Shown one piece after another: positions 1 to 11,162 of a stretch of DNA of 64,000 bases. Every line of letters begins with the position of its first letter. Position 1 is the stretch's first letter. A model generated the notes under the pieces. It saw nothing but the letters and a program-made list of their open reading frames with translations, was not told where the DNA came from and searched no databases. This DNA is from Corynebacterium ciconiae DSM 44920 (GTDB taxonomy: Bacteria > Actinomycetota > Actinomycetes > Mycobacteriales > Mycobacteriaceae): the NCBI RefSeq assembly GCF_030440575.1, contig NZ_CP047189.1:1054001-1118000 (forward strand). Direction: 5' to 3'. Position numbers and translations under genes: made by a program.

Positions 1-35
1 CGCGCCGGTGCAATCACCCCCATTGCAGGGGCGTT

Positions 36-65
36 CACCCCTTGTGAGGCAGCTTACAAGGGGTG
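36..65. repeat. 10-bp inverted repeat upstream of the atp operon
   Basis: CACCCCTTGT at 36-45 pairs perfectly with ACAAGGGGTG at 56-65 across a 10-base loop. It is followed by five A's rather than T's, so it would be a terminator only for minus-strand transcription, or else a regulatory hairpin. The gene it belongs to lies left of the window. Confidence 0.5.
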
Positions 66-72
66 AAAAATG

Positions 73-92
73 CCCGCTAAGCGCGGGTTTTC
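73..92 (+). terminator. Rho-independent terminator of the upstream gene
   Basis: CCCGC (73-77) pairs with GCGGG (83-87) and is followed by TTTTCT. This is a compact intrinsic terminator for a plus-strand gene whose body is outside the window. It separates that gene from atpB. Confidence 0.6.
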
Positions 93-332
93 TGCGTGCC
101 TAGGCGAGGGGTGGCCGCGGGCGTTTCATCTTTCGGGTGAAGTTGAGACAAGCCTGATAATCTAATCGACGGGCAAACGCTGCAATGTGCTGCCCACCAT
201 TGGCCGTCACGAGATGTGCGACGGAGTCCGGTACGGCCAAAGAAAATCAGACGTCCATCGCACCGAAGCTGCTCTGTACAGGGAGTTTCGGCCCGAACAC
301 GGGAGAGAACGCTGAGCGTTACAACACTGTCC
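93..332 (+). promoter_or_regulatory. atp operon upstream region
   Basis: 240 bases between the terminator and atpB with no convincing gene. A possible extended -10 (TG then ATAATC near 154-162) lies in an A/T-richer patch, but no well-spaced -35 is visible. An atpI gene, common before atpB, is not present in this interval. Confidence 0.35.
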
Positions 333-1109
333 ATGAAGGGTGAGTTCCATCCGCCCTCTCTGGAACACGAATTTTCCCCGGGTCCAATTTGGTTCGAAGA
401 TACTTGGTTCGCAATCGACCGTCTGATGTTCGTCCGCCTGCTTATGGCGGTGCTGTTGGCGATCTTCTTCCTCGTGGCTATGCGCAACCCGAAGGTGGTT
501 CCGCGTGGTCTGCAGAACGTTGCCGAGATGCTTCTCGACTTCGTTCGTATCCACATTTCGGAAGATATCCTGGGTAAGAAGGAGGGGCGCCGGTTCCTGC
601 CGGTGATCGCCACCATCTTCTTCCTGGTTCTGGCCATGAATATCCCCTCGATCATTCCTGGCTTGAACATCTCCCCGAATGCCCGAATCGGCATGCCGCT
701 GGTTCTAGCAATTTTCGGCTACATCGCCTTCGTTTACGCGGGTGCGAAGCGCTACGGGTTCTTCAAGTACGTCAAGTCCTCCGTGGTGATCCCGAACCTC
801 CCATGGTTCCTTCACATCCTGGTGGTCCCGTTGGAGTTTTTCTCCACCTTTGTGCTGCGCCCCGCAACCCTCACTCTGCGTCTTATGGCCAACATGTTGG
901 CCGGTCACATCATCTTGGTGCTGCTGTTCTCTGCCACTAACTTCTTCTTCTGGCAGATGAACGGCTGGACTGCGCTGTCCGCAGTGACCCTATTCGCAGC
1001 GATTGCATTCACACTGTTCGAGATGCTGGTCATTTTCTTGCAGGCGTACATCTTCGCTCTGCTCTCGGCCGTCTACATCGAACTGTCTCTGCACGCAGAC
1101 GAACACTGA
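333..1109 (+). CDS. atpB: F1Fo ATP synthase subunit a
   Basis: Membrane subunit a of the F1Fo ATP synthase, forming the proton half-channels beside the c-ring. The 258-residue protein has about five hydrophobic segments. The conserved stretch LTLRLMANMLAGH near residue 183 carries the essential stator arginine. I chose ATG 333 (MKGEFHPPSLEHEF) because it matches the start known for corynebacterial subunit a; an in-frame extension to 216 is Arg/Ser-rich and unlike the family. First gene of atpBEFHAGDC. Confidence 0.95.
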   Translation: MKGEFHPPSLEHEFSPGPIWFEDTWFAIDRLMFVRLLMAVLLAIFFLVAMRNPKVVPRGLQNVAEMLLDFVRIHISEDILGKKEGRRFLPVIATIFFLVLAMNIPSIIPGLNISPNARIGMPLVLAIFGYIAFVYAGAKRYGFFKYVKSSVVIPNLPWFLHILVVPLEFFSTFVLRPATLTLRLMANMLAGHIILVLLFSATNFFFWQMNGWTALSAVTLFAAIAFTLFEMLVIFLQAYIFALLSAVYIELSLHADEH

Positions 1110-1159
1110 CCCGCTGATTTCAGCGGACCAAAAAACCACACAATTTCAGGCTCAGTTAA

Positions 1160-1435
<276 letters not shown>

Positions 1436-1465
1436 GACGAACAGACACGAAAGCACTAAAGACTC

Positions 1466-2035
1466 ATGACGAACGTCTACACCCTTTTAGCAGCCAGCGA
1501 GGAGGATTTGCCCATGGAGGGGCACTTCTCCGTGCTGTTGCCTGCTAACTACGACCTCGTCTGGTCCTTTGTTTCGCTCATCGTAATCCTGTTCCTCTTC
1601 TGGAAGTTCGTACTTCCGAAGTTCCAAGAGGTCCTGGCCGAGCGTGAGGACCGGATCAAGGGCGGCATTCAACGCGCCGAGGCCGCACAGGCTGAGGCCA
1701 AGGCCGCGCTGGAAAAGTACAACGCGCAGCTTTCTGAGGCCCGCGCTGAGGCACAGCAGATCCGCGAAGAAGCCCGTGATAAGGGCAAGAAGATCGTGGA
1801 CGAGATGAAGGCCGAGGCTACCGAAGAGAGCAACCGCATTATTGAGTCCGGAGAGAAGCAGCTTCTTGCTCAGCGCGAGCAGGTTGTTTCTGAACTGCGT
1901 TCCGAGATGGGACAGAACTCGATCAACCTGGCTGAGCGTCTGCTCGGGGAGCAACTCTCCGACAACGTCAAGCGGTCCGGCACGATCGACAACTTCTTGT
2001 CCTCGCTCGATAGCGTGGCTCCGGCAGGAAAGTGA
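1466..2035 (+). CDS. atpF: F1Fo ATP synthase subunit b
   Basis: Peripheral stalk subunit b, 189 residues. A single membrane segment at about residues 30-50 ([20 protein letters not shown]) is followed by a long charged helix from about residue 55 to 165 rich in Glu, Ala, Lys and Arg, as expected for the stator coiled coil. It begins 30 bases after atpE and its TGA stop overlaps the GTG start of atpH, which indicates translational coupling. Confidence 0.95.
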   Translation: MTNVYTLLAASEEDLPMEGHFSVLLPANYDLVWSFVSLIVILFLFWKFVLPKFQEVLAEREDRIKGGIQRAEAAQAEAKAALEKYNAQLSEARAEAQQIREEARDKGKKIVDEMKAEATEESNRIIESGEKQLLAQREQVVSELRSEMGQNSINLAERLLGEQLSDNVKRSGTIDNFLSSLDSVAPAGK

Positions 2036-2859
2036 GCGATATGCACGCAGCGAGCCGCGAGGCGCTAAACCACGCGTTTGGATACGTTGACCAGGTGGTC
2101 AATGGCTCCGATAACGCAGTAGCAGTTGCCGCTCAGACGGGTACCGAGTTGTTCGACATCGTCGATGCCCTCGATGCTGACCGTGGCCTGCGTGTGGCAG
2201 CAGCCGATACAGCCGCTCCGGCCGACGCTCGCGTTGGTCTGGTGAAGACGGTATTTGAGGGCAAGGTGTCTCACACCGCCCTTGGCGTGCTGTGCGACAT
2301 TGTGAAGCTCAACTGGTCCAACCCGCGCGAAATGCGCACCGGACTTGTTGAGGTTGGACGACGCTTCCTGTTCCGCTCCGCACAGGAGCAGGGGCAGCTG
2401 AAGCAGGTGGAAGATGAGCTCTTCCGACTGAGCCGCATTCTGGAAGATGAGCCCGAGTTGACTCAGCTTCTCAGTGACCGGACCCAACCTGCATCTCGGA
2501 AGCGTGAGCTGTTTGCCAAGGTTCTCTACGGCAAGGTCACCGCGGTGACCGAGGCGCTTGCATTGCACGCCGTTGGTCGCCCCGAGAAGAACCCGATCGA
2601 CGATCTGGCTTCTCTGGTGGATTCCGCTGCAGAGGTCACTGGCCGCTCAGTTGCCCATGTCGTTGCTGCATCAGAGCTCAACTCCACGCAGGAGCAGGCA
2701 CTAGCGGACAAACTGGGACGTATTTACGGTCGTGAGATGAACGTCCACACCGAGGTTGATACCAGCCTCCTCGGCGGTGTGATCATCCGCGTTGGTGACG
2801 AAGTGATCGACGGCTCTACCAAGGGCAAGATCGAAAGAATGCGCCGCGCATTCGCCTAA
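2032..2859 (+). CDS. atpH: F1Fo ATP synthase subunit delta
   Basis: Subunit delta (OSCP), linking the F1 crown to the b stalk. 275 residues, the long form usual in Actinobacteria. The C-terminal part contains the family's conserved end ([22 protein letters not shown]). The start is GTG 2032, overlapping the atpF stop by four bases; ATG 2041, three codons in, is an alternative. The following 93-base gap contains a GC hairpin before atpA. Confidence 0.93.
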   Translation: MSDMHAASREALNHAFGYVDQVVNGSDNAVAVAAQTGTELFDIVDALDADRGLRVAAADTAAPADARVGLVKTVFEGKVSHTALGVLCDIVKLNWSNPREMRTGLVEVGRRFLFRSAQEQGQLKQVEDELFRLSRILEDEPELTQLLSDRTQPASRKRELFAKVLYGKVTAVTEALALHAVGRPEKNPIDDLASLVDSAAEVTGRSVAHVVAASELNSTQEQALADKLGRIYGREMNVHTEVDTSLLGGVIIRVGDEVIDGSTKGKIERMRRAFA

Positions 2860-2860
2860 A

Positions 2861-2875
2861 CCCCGCACCGCGGGG
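2861..2875 (+). other. Intercistronic GC hairpin between atpH and atpA
   Basis: CCCCGC (2861-2866) and GCGGGG (2870-2875) form a tight 6-bp stem with a 3-base loop and no T-run. Its position inside the operon suggests an mRNA processing or stability element rather than a terminator. Confidence 0.5.
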
Positions 2876-2952
2876 TCTGTAGGCCACTTGGCACGAACAC
2901 GACTAACTTTTTGGACAACATGCTGGACGAAACAACCGAGAGCAGGAAGAAC

Positions 2953-4596
2953 ATGGCGGAGCTGACGATCTCCTCCGATGAGATCCGTAGCGCGATTGCT
3001 AGCTACACCTCGAGCTACTCCCCGGAGGCCTCCCGCGAGGAGGTCGGCGTGGTCATTTCGGCAGCTGACGGTATTGCCCAGGTTTCGGGGCTACCGTCGG
3101 TGATGGCGAATGAGCTGCTCGAGTTCCCTGGCGGCGTCATTGGCGTCGCTCAGAACCTGGACACCGACCGTGTCGGCGTCGTGGTTTTGGGTAACTACGA
3201 GACTCTTAAAGAGGGCGACGAAGTAAAGCGGACCGGAGAGGTCCTTTCGATTCCGGTTGGGGATGACTTCCTCGGCCGCGTTATCAACCCCCTGGGCCAG
3301 CCCATTGACGGCCTGGGCGCAATTGAAGCAGATGAAGAGCGTGCACTGGAGCTGCAGGCACCGTCCGTGCTGCAGCGCCAGCCGGTCGAGGAGCCGATGC
3401 AGACCGGCATCAAGGCAATTGACGCAATGACCCCGATCGGTCGCGGTCAGCGTCAGTTGATCATTGGTGACCGTAAGACTGGTAAGACCGCCGTCTGTGT
3501 CGACACCATCCTGAACCAGAAGGCCAACTGGGAGAGCGGCGACCCGCAGAAGCAGGTTCGTTGTATCTACGTGGCTATCGGTCAGAAGGGCTCGACCATC
3601 GCCGGTGTCCGTGAGACCCTGCGCGAGCACGGTGCACTGGATTACACCACGATCGTCGCGGCTCCGGCCTCGGACGCCGCTGGCTTCAAGTGGCTGGCTC
3701 CGTTCTCCGGCGCCGCACTGGGCCAGCACTGGATGTACCAGGGTAAGCACGTTCTGGTGATCTACGATGACCTCACCAAGCAGGCCGAGGCCTACCGTGC
3801 GATCTCCCTGCTGCTGCGTCGTCCCCCGGGACGCGAGGCATATCCCGGTGACGTCTTCTACCTGCACTCCCGTCTGCTGGAGCGCGCTGCGAAGCTCTCC
3901 GACGACATGGGTGCCGGCTCACTTACCGCTCTGCCGATTATTGAGACTAAGGCCAACGACGTCTCTGCCTTCATCCCGACCAACGTGATCTCCATTACCG
4001 ATGGTCAGGTCTTCCTGGAGTCCGACCTCTTCAACCAGGGCGTCAGGCCCGCAATCAACGTGGGTATCTCGGTCTCCCGTGTGGGTGGTGCCGCTCAGAC
4101 CAAGGGCATGAAGAAGGTCTCCGGTAACCTGCGTCTGGATCTGGCCGCCTACCGTGATCTGGAGGCATTCGCTGCCTTCGCATCCGACTTGGACTCCGCT
4201 TCCAAGCGCCAGCTCGAGCGTGGCCAGCGCCTCGTTGAGCTGCTGAAGCAGGCTGAAAATAACCCGATGAGCGTGGAGGACCAGATGGTCTCTATCCACC
4301 TTGCGAACGAGGGCGTCTTCGACTCCGTTCCCGTTGAGGACGTCCGTCGCTTCGAGTCTGAGCTGCACGAGCACCTGCACGCCTTTGCCGGTGACGTGTA
4401 CGAGCAGATCAAGGGCGGCGTGCCCTTCTCTGATGAGTCCAAGGATCAGCTGCGTCAAGAAGCCGATAACTTCGCGGCCAGCTTCCAGGCCTCGGACGGA
4501 ACCCCGATCATTAATGAGCCGGAAGTTGATGCACTCGACGAGACGGAAGTCAGCAAGAGCCAGATTTCCGTGTCCAAGAAGGCTGCTAAGAAGTAA
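2953..4596 (+). CDS. atpA: F1Fo ATP synthase subunit alpha
   Basis: Non-catalytic nucleotide-binding subunit of F1, 547 residues. Walker A ([10 protein letters not shown]) lies near residues 172-181, and the alpha-specific segment [17 protein letters not shown] is present. The start is ATG 2953, with AGGAAG a few bases upstream; an in-frame ATG at 2911 would add 14 unlike residues. The C-terminus has a short acidic/Ser/Lys extension ([19 protein letters not shown]). Confidence 0.97.
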   Translation: MAELTISSDEIRSAIASYTSSYSPEASREEVGVVISAADGIAQVSGLPSVMANELLEFPGGVIGVAQNLDTDRVGVVVLGNYETLKEGDEVKRTGEVLSIPVGDDFLGRVINPLGQPIDGLGAIEADEERALELQAPSVLQRQPVEEPMQTGIKAIDAMTPIGRGQRQLIIGDRKTGKTAVCVDTILNQKANWESGDPQKQVRCIYVAIGQKGSTIAGVRETLREHGALDYTTIVAAPASDAAGFKWLAPFSGAALGQHWMYQGKHVLVIYDDLTKQAEAYRAISLLLRRPPGREAYPGDVFYLHSRLLERAAKLSDDMGAGSLTALPIIETKANDVSAFIPTNVISITDGQVFLESDLFNQGVRPAINVGISVSRVGGAAQTKGMKKVSGNLRLDLAAYRDLEAFAAFASDLDSASKRQLERGQRLVELLKQAENNPMSVEDQMVSIHLANEGVFDSVPVEDVRRFESELHEHLHAFAGDVYEQIKGGVPFSDESKDQLRQEADNFAASFQASDGTPIINEPEVDALDETEVSKSQISVSKKAAKK

Positions 4597-4647
4597 GCAG
4601 TGATGCACACAATGACCGTCCAAGGAAAAGAAGGGAGGCGATGATTC

Positions 4648-5625
4648 ATGGCTAATCTTCGCGAGCTTCGCGACCGCATCAGGTCAGTGAACTCCACTAA
4701 GAAGATCACTAAAGCCCAAGAAATGATCGCCACCTCGCGAATCACCAAGGCCCAAGCACGGGTTGAGGCCTCGCAGCCGTACGCGGTCGAGTTGCACCGT
4801 GTGATCAACAAGCTGGCTTCCGCTAGCTCCCTGGATCACCCGATGCTCCACGAGCGTGAGAACGGCAAGCGTGCCGCCGTGTTGGTGGTTTCGAGTGACC
4901 GAGGAATGGCCGGTGGCTACAACCACAACGTGTTCAAGAAGGCTGCGGAACTTGTTCGCATGCTGGAGGATCGCGGTTACGAAACGGTGCGCTACGTCAC
5001 CGGTAACAAGGGTGTTGGCTACTACAGTTTCCGAGGCGAAGAATTTGCGGGTGCGTGGACTGGGTTCTCGCAAGACCCGTCATGGAAAGAAACGCACGAC
5101 GTGCGTCGTCACCTGATCGATGGCTTCCTTGCCAGCTCCGAGGGCTTCACCAAGCCCCGCGAAGGCTTGAAGGGCGATGAGGGCGAAGGCGTGCAGGGCT
5201 TCGATCAAGTCCACGTTGTTTACACCAAGTTTGAGTCGATGCTCACCCAGACCGCCGCTGTGCAGCAGGTGCTGCCCATTGAGCCGGTTCTGGAAACCCA
5301 GGAGTTTAACTCCGAGGAGTCCATCCTGACTCAGCACGAGGGTGTGGCCGCGGATTATATCTTCGAGCCCGACGCAGACACTCTTCTGGCAGAACTGCTG
5401 CCGAAGTACGTTTCGCGTACCGTCTACGCCCTGTTCCTGGAGGCCGCTGCGGCAGAATCCGCTTCCCGCCGCACCGCCATGAAGTCCGCTACGGATAATG
5501 CAACCGCACTGGTCAATGACCTTTCTCGCGTTGCTAACCAGGCTCGACAGGCTCAAATTACGCAGGAAATCACAGAGATCGTCGGTGGCGCGGGAGCGCT
5601 CGCCGAAAGCGGAGAAAGTGACTAA
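4648..5625 (+). CDS. atpG: F1Fo ATP synthase subunit gamma
   Basis: Central rotor shaft of F1, 325 residues. The N-terminal helix (LRELRDRIRSVNSTKKITKA) and the C-terminal helix (RTAMKSATDNATALVNDLSR) are the coiled-coil halves that turn inside the alpha/beta crown. A ribosome site GGGAGG at 4633-4638 supports ATG 4648. An insertion near residues 165-185 (FTKPREGLKGDEGEGVQG) is Gly/Glu-rich, as in other actinobacterial gamma subunits. Confidence 0.96.
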   Translation: MANLRELRDRIRSVNSTKKITKAQEMIATSRITKAQARVEASQPYAVELHRVINKLASASSLDHPMLHERENGKRAAVLVVSSDRGMAGGYNHNVFKKAAELVRMLEDRGYETVRYVTGNKGVGYYSFRGEEFAGAWTGFSQDPSWKETHDVRRHLIDGFLASSEGFTKPREGLKGDEGEGVQGFDQVHVVYTKFESMLTQTAAVQQVLPIEPVLETQEFNSEESILTQHEGVAADYIFEPDADTLLAELLPKYVSRTVYALFLEAAAAESASRRTAMKSATDNATALVNDLSRVANQARQAQITQEITEIVGGAGALAESGESD

Positions 5626-7074
<1,449 letters not shown>

Positions 7075-7084
7075 GGGCTAAGCT

Positions 7085-7453
7085 ATGGCTGACATCGCCG
7101 CAGAACTGGTCTCCGTGGAACGCGTACTGTGGTCCGGCCGGGCCACGATCGTCACCGCGCAGACCATCGAAGGTGAAATCGGCGTGTTGCCAGGGCACGA
7201 GCCTATGCTTGCTCAGCTCGTCGAAAACGGCGTGGTGACTCTGACCACCACAGACGGCCAGAAGAAGGTCGCCGCATGCCAGGGCGGCTTCTTCTCCGTC
7301 ACCCCGGACAAGGTCACTGTTCTTGCTGACTACGCAACGTGGGCCGACGAGGTGGATTCTTCCGCCGCTGAGTCCGCGCTCGCCACCGGCGACGCTGTGG
7401 AGAAGGCTCGGGCAGAAGCCGAGCTGAAGGCGGTTCGTCGCCGCGAAGGCTAA
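7085..7453 (+). CDS. atpC: F1Fo ATP synthase subunit epsilon
   Basis: Small central-stalk subunit that couples and self-inhibits the rotor. 122 residues with the beta-sandwich signature [16 protein letters not shown] near residue 30 and a short C-terminal helix ([20 protein letters not shown]). ATG 7085 follows atpD by 10 bases. It closes the operon; a strong hairpin begins 34 bases after the stop. The segment ADYATWAD is encoded by ACTACGCA (7329-7336). Confidence 0.95.
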   Translation: MADIAAELVSVERVLWSGRATIVTAQTIEGEIGVLPGHEPMLAQLVENGVVTLTTTDGQKKVAACQGGFFSVTPDKVTVLADYATWADEVDSSAAESALATGDAVEKARAEAELKAVRRREG

Positions 7454-7487
7454 AGCCCCTCAGGCTTGACACGCTAGTTACAACTCA

Positions 7488-7521
7488 GGCGCCATCCCTA
7501 CTTTTTAGGGGTGGCGCCTTG
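7488..7521 (+). terminator. atp operon terminator
   Basis: GGCGCCATCCCTA (7488-7500) pairs along its full length with TAGGGGTGGCGCC (7506-7518), with one G:T pair, around a CTTTT loop. The T-run after it is short. It is the obvious end of the atp transcript. Confidence 0.8.
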
Positions 7522-7690
7522 GTGTATCGATGGCAGTGAGTGTTCTTGCCAGACATCAGAGGAGAAGGCGGGGAGATGGCGTCGAAAAGCGCAGCTCAGC
7601 GCGATAATGAAGAATATGGATCTTGATAGATGTAGACTGAGAATAATTTTCCAAGTCTCTTAAGGAGCATATCCGCGGCGGGAGAGTGGC

Positions 7691-8158
7691 ATGGAAGTGC
7701 GAATTATCGCCAGTCTGATTATCGCGGCAGCCGGAGTGGCTGCGGTTCTCGTTCTGTGGCGGTTTCTCACGCTGCGCTCCCAAGGCACACCTGTGATTGT
7801 GCGGCGCCTTCCCGCCGAGGGCGTACACGGGTGGCGGCACGGAATGCTGCGCTACCGCGGCATGGTGCTGTACTACTACAAGGTGCGCTCCATTTTGCCT
7901 TTCCCGAATTTGGTGTTTAGCCGAGCCGATACCCACGTGGTTTCGCGGCGGCGGATTACCGCGGGGGAGGCTTCTTTTATGGAGCCGAACCTCTCCGTTC
8001 TCCAGCTGGATATTGCTGGCCAAGGCTACGAGGTGGCGCTTGATGCCCGCGGGGAGATGGCGTTGACCGCGTGGATCGAGGCGGCGCCTTCACGGCAGCG
8101 GATCCGCTCGAATCCGCGGGTGGCCCGCTGGTATTTTCGTGAAAGTCAAGGCCGCTAA
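7691..8158 (+). CDS. DUF2550 family membrane-anchored protein
   Basis: A 155-residue protein with one N-terminal membrane segment (residues 4-24, IIASLIIAAAGVAAVLVLWR), then a basic cytoplasmic domain rich in Arg and Tyr (GMLRYRGMVLYYYKVRS). This architecture and its place just after atpC match the DUF2550 family of Corynebacteriales, whose function is unknown to me. ATG 7691 is preceded by GGGAGAG. The 237 bases before it hold the atp terminator and a weak motif B variant. Confidence 0.85.
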   Translation: MEVRIIASLIIAAAGVAAVLVLWRFLTLRSQGTPVIVRRLPAEGVHGWRHGMLRYRGMVLYYYKVRSILPFPNLVFSRADTHVVSRRRITAGEASFMEPNLSVLQLDIAGQGYEVALDARGEMALTAWIEAAPSRQRIRSNPRVARWYFRESQGR

Positions 8159-8187
8159 GAGCACACGGGAGTAGCCGGAGACTCTGT

Positions 8188-8193
8188 TAATGT
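8188..8193 (+). promoter_or_regulatory. -10 box of nucS, leaderless type
   Basis: TAATGT ends seven bases before ATG 8201 and no ribosome site intervenes, as expected for a transcript that begins at the start codon. Confidence 0.45.
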
Positions 8194-8200
8194 AGTCAGA

Positions 8201-8893
8201 ATGCGACTCGTGATTGCTCGTTGTTCCGTTGACTACGTGGGTCGGCTCGAGGCCCATCTTCCCACCGCCGATCGGCTGCTCATGATCAAAGCAGATGGCT
8301 CCGTGTCCATCCACGCCGATGATCGCGCCTACAAGCCACTGAATTGGATGACTCCTCCGTGCACGCTCACAGAGCAGAGCATCGAGGACTCCGACAAGGC
8401 CGATGCCGGGGTGCGGTTGTGGGTGGTGGAAAACGCTAAAGGTGAGCAACTACGCATCACAGTAGAGGCCATTCATTCCGAGCTGGAATACGACCTAGGC
8501 GAAGATCCGGGTCTGGAAAAAGACGGCGTGGAGCAGCACCTACAGGAGCTTTTGGCTGAGCACATCACCACCCTTGGGCCGGGCTACACGCTTATCCGCC
8601 GCGAGTATTACACCGCGATTGGGCCGGTGGATATTCTTTGCCGAGACGAAAATGGCCAGACCGTGGCAGTGGAGATTAAGCGCCGCGGCGAGATCGACGG
8701 CGTGGAGCAACTCACTCGATATGTGGAGTTGTTGAACCGCGATGAACTCCTCAAACCGGTGCGGGGTGTGTTCGCCGCCCAGAAGATTAAGCCCCAGGCG
8801 AAGACGCTGGCTGAGGATCGTGGATTCTCCTGCGTAGTGCTCGACTATGACGAGCTGCGTGGACTCGAATCTGACGAGCTACGGCTGTTTTAA
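8201..8893 (+). CDS. nucS: Mismatch-specific endonuclease NucS (EndoMS)
   Basis: NucS cuts both strands at mismatched DNA and replaces MutS/MutL repair in many Actinobacteria. The 230-residue protein has the N-terminal DNA-binding half ([20 protein letters not shown]) and a C-terminal RecB-like nuclease half with the E-x-K signature in [20 protein letters not shown] near residues 155-175. Its place after atpC and the DUF2550 gene is conserved in the order. Motif A cores lie in its 3' part (8831-8838) and directly after its stop. Confidence 0.95.
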   Translation: MRLVIARCSVDYVGRLEAHLPTADRLLMIKADGSVSIHADDRAYKPLNWMTPPCTLTEQSIEDSDKADAGVRLWVVENAKGEQLRITVEAIHSELEYDLGEDPGLEKDGVEQHLQELLAEHITTLGPGYTLIRREYYTAIGPVDILCRDENGQTVAVEIKRRGEIDGVEQLTRYVELLNRDELLKPVRGVFAAQKIKPQAKTLAEDRGFSCVVLDYDELRGLESDELRLF

Positions 8894-8894
8894 A

Positions 8895-8918
8895 AACTCT
8901 GCTACTACGCATCAGAGT
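8895..8918. repeat. Motif A copy with inverted flanks
   Basis: ACTCTG and CAGAGT flank CTACTACGCAT just after the nucS stop, so the element is framed by a 6-bp inverted repeat. It is inverted relative to the copy at 8831. Confidence 0.85.
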
Positions 8919-8961
8919 GCGGGTGCGGTGTGCAGCCTAAGTGATATGGGAGGAGAGCGTT

Positions 8962-9255
8962 GTGCCGCGCAAGAATCGCAGGAATACCTCGGGCCGGTTT
9001 GCACCGCGCCCAGTGCCGCGGGATGGCAGCGGCTATCTAGGAACCCGGGTGGAGGAGGGGCCGAGCTATAGCTTTGGCCGCGACTACTATGTCCGCGAGA
9101 TGGGCGGGCCATCTGCGGTGAAGGATTATGTGTGTCCGGGCTGCCAGGGGCCGATCTATTCGGGAACGGCGCATATTGTGGCCTGGCCGAAAGACACGAT
9201 GCGCGGTGCCGCCGATCGTCGGCATTGGCACCGCGCATGCTGGGCCCGGCGCTAG
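8962..9255 (+). CDS. Small conserved actinobacterial protein with Cys/His cluster
   Basis: A 97-residue basic protein. The C-terminal half has CPGC, then AHIVAWP, then RRHWHRACW; these cysteines and histidines look like a metal-binding knuckle. Homologues I recall are annotated loosely as ATP/GTP-binding, without a visible P-loop here. GTG 8962 is the better start because GGGAGGAG at 8948-8955 sits six bases before it; GTG 8941 lies upstream of that site. The stop overlaps a GGCGCTAGCGCC palindrome facing the convergent epimerase gene. Confidence 0.75.
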   Translation: MPRKNRRNTSGRFAPRPVPRDGSGYLGTRVEEGPSYSFGRDYYVREMGGPSAVKDYVCPGCQGPIYSGTAHIVAWPKDTMRGAADRRHWHRACWARR

Positions 9256-9285
9256 CGCCGCGGGCCCACGAAGTCGCAGGGGGTA

Positions 9286-9744
9286 TTACTTCACCGGCTC
9301 GGTGAGCTCCAGAAGCACGCCGCCGGCATCCTTCGGGTGGACGAAGTTGATGCGAGCTCCGCCGGTGCCTTGCTTCGGTGCGTCGTAGAGCAAACGCACG
9401 CCTTGGCTGCGTAGGTGCTCGCACAGGGCATCCATGTTGTTGGTGCGCAGGCACATCTGCTGCAGGCCCGGGCCCTTCTTGTCGATGAACTTTGCGATGG
9501 TGGATTGCTCATTCAGCGGGGCGAGCAGCTGAATCATGCCGTCGGTGGCGGACATGTTCTTCGGGCCGATCATGGCCTCGTGCACGCCCTGCTCTTCGTT
9601 GACTTCATCGTGGTGGTTCACCCAGCCGAAGGCGGAGCGGTAGAACTCTACTGCGGCGTCGAAGTCGGGGACGGCGATGCCCACGTGGTCGAGGCAGACG
9701 ACGTACTCGTGGGGGATATCAATGCCAGAAATGTCATTACTCAT
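9286..9744 (-). CDS. mce: Methylmalonyl-CoA epimerase (VOC/glyoxalase fold)
   Basis: Interconverts (2R)- and (2S)-methylmalonyl-CoA in propionate metabolism. The 152-residue protein has two betaalphabetabetabeta units. Metal-ligand signatures are visible: LDHVGIAVPD near residue 15, the mid-protein LQQMCLRTNNMDALCEHL, and INFVHPKDAGGVLLELTEP at the end. The start is ATG 9744 (MSNDISGIDIPHEYV); longer in-frame extensions run into the divergent promoter region. Other VOC enzymes share this fold, so the substrate is inferred from family resemblance. Confidence 0.85.
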   Translation of the reverse strand: MSNDISGIDIPHEYVVCLDHVGIAVPDFDAAVEFYRSAFGWVNHHDEVNEEQGVHEAMIGPKNMSATDGMIQLLAPLNEQSTIAKFIDKKGPGLQQMCLRTNNMDALCEHLRSQGVRLLYDAPKQGTGGARINFVHPKDAGGVLLELTEPVK

Positions 9745-9838
9745 GCCTTCCACTCTAAGCCAAAGCCTCCCCGTCGTGGGGCAGCAGCCAGCGATCGGCA
9801 GTGAGAGAAACCGCACTGTGGCGCCACAAGGCCCGCTC

Positions 9839-9854
9839 GCTTGTCGACGCCACC
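9839..9854. repeat. Motif B variant copy
   Basis: GCTTGTCGACGCCACC, one base from the motif B core, lies in the divergent intergenic region between mce and the next gene. Confidence 0.7.
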
Positions 9855-9893
9855 TCCCAGCCACTTCCACCGTGCCCGCTACAGTGCCACAGC

Positions 9894-9899
9894 TAGGAT
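9894..9899 (+). promoter_or_regulatory. -10 box, leaderless type
   Basis: TAGGAT ends seven bases before ATG 9907; no ribosome site is present. Confidence 0.5.
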
Positions 9900-9906
9900 G
9901 TGACTC

Positions 9907-10248
9907 ATGTTGATTGCCTTTTCTGTTGCCCCCACTGAAACCCCCACCGCAGACGCGGAGATGTCGGAGGCGGTTGCCGAGGCGGTGCGCGTGGTGCGTG
10001 CCTCCGGGCTGCCGCATGAGACGAACGCAATGTTCACGCTCGTTGAAGGTGAATGGGATGAGGTGATGGAGGTGGTCAAGCACGCAACCGAGGCGGTGCT
10101 GGCGGTGAGCCCGCGGGTGTCGCTGGTGCTCAAGGCCGATATTCGCCCCGGCTACTCCGGGCAGTTGCGGGGCAAAGTAGCATCGCTAGAAAAGCACCTG
10201 AGTGAGGACGCGGCCGCACTCACGGTGGACGAAACTACGCAGAATTAA
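9907..10248 (+). CDS. MTH1187/YqgV family thiamine-binding-type protein
   Basis: A 113-residue single-domain protein. The ferredoxin-like fold family (formerly DUF77) is recognised by the segments VVRASGLPHETNAMFTLVEG and RVSLVLKADIRPGYSG. Members bind thiamine-like ligands; their physiological role is unsettled. The stop is eight bases before the next gene, so both are probably one transcript. A motif A core (10234-10241) encodes TTQ of the C-terminus. Confidence 0.8.
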   Translation: MLIAFSVAPTETPTADAEMSEAVAEAVRVVRASGLPHETNAMFTLVEGEWDEVMEVVKHATEAVLAVSPRVSLVLKADIRPGYSGQLRGKVASLEKHLSEDAAALTVDETTQN

Positions 10249-10256
10249 GGAGCATC

Positions 10257-11162
10257 ATGGCTGAGCAGGCCCCCGAACGTTTTGTTGCCGGCGCTATCGA
10301 CCTTGGGGAGGTGAAAACCCGTGCGGATGCGCGCGCCCAAGCACAGGGACGAGATGCCAAGCAGGGTGTTTCGCCCGTTGTTACCGTGAGCGAGCAGAAT
10401 ATTCAGGCCGAGGTTGTTGAGCGGTCCATGCAGGTGCCGGTGGTGGTGCACATCGGTACGCAACGCTCGCCCGAGTCCGCGGAGATGCACACCGTGTTTA
10501 CCCGGCTGGCTGGCATGCAGGAACAGATCAGCTGGATCTATGCCTATCTCGATGCCGATAGCACCCCGCAGCTCGCCCAAGCTTTGGGAGTACAGGGGCT
10601 GCCGACCGTGCTTGCGCTCGCCCAGGGGCGTCCCATCACCGATTTCCAGGGCGGTCAGCCCGAGGACGCCTTGCAACAGTGGACAGCTGCGGTGGTGGGG
10701 GCCGTGGCCGGCAAGCTGGAAGGCCTGCCCGGTGAGCCCGAGCAGGATGATCCGCGGATCGCACAGGTGCGCAGCATGCTGGACGCCGAGGAACCGGATG
10801 CAGACCAGGCGCTGGAGTTGCTGGAGGAGCTGCAGGCTGCGCAGCCGAAGGATGAGGAGCTGGAGCAGCTGCGTAAGCGCGCCGAGGTGATTCAGCGGGC
10901 CCGCGCGGCGGAGGCCGCAGCGGGGGATGAAGATGGTGCGACGGAGGGTGGCGTCGATAAGCACTACGCAGCAGCCGATGCGCTCATCGCCCGCGGGCGT
11001 GTGGAGGAGGCTTTCGATGGCCTCATCGCCGCGATCACTCAGGCCCAGGGAGACGACAAGGCGGCCCTGAAGGACCGCCTCATCGAGCTGTTGGGCATGT
11101 ATGACGCTGCTGATCCGCGCGTGCTCGCGGCGCGGGGCAAGCTGGCCTCGGCGCTGTACTAG
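10257..11162 (+). CDS. Thioredoxin-fold tetratricopeptide protein (CnoX/YbbN-like)
   Basis: 301 residues. An N-terminal thioredoxin fold spans about residues 40-150 ([20 protein letters not shown], then [16 protein letters not shown] with the cis-proline). The C-terminal third is helical and repeat-like ([40 protein letters not shown]). The redox CXXC is replaced by TQRS, so it cannot be a dithiol oxidoreductase; CnoX-type co-chaperones have the same layout. The TAG stop overlaps the convergent glgB stop by four bases. A B-A motif doublet lies at 10947-10970. Confidence 0.85.
   Translation: MAEQAPERFVAGAIDLGEVKTRADARAQAQGRDAKQGVSPVVTVSEQNIQAEVVERSMQVPVVVHIGTQRSPESAEMHTVFTRLAGMQEQISWIYAYLDADSTPQLAQALGVQGLPTVLALAQGRPITDFQGGQPEDALQQWTAAVVGAVAGKLEGLPGEPEQDDPRIAQVRSMLDAEEPDADQALELLEELQAAQPKDEELEQLRKRAEVIQRARAAEAAAGDEDGATEGGVDKHYAAADALIARGRVEEAFDGLIAAITQAQGDDKAALKDRLIELLGMYDAADPRVLAARGKLASALY
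10947..10973. repeat. Abutting motif B and motif A copies inside a CDS
   Basis: GGTGGCGTCGATAAGC (10947-10962) is followed at once by ACTACGCAGCA (10963-10973). Together they encode GGVDKHYAA of the thioredoxin-fold protein. Confidence 0.9.

Noticed and set aside
216-332. N-terminal extension of AtpB
   Set aside because: The added residues are Arg/Ser-rich and unlike subunit a; ATG 333 matches the corynebacterial start.
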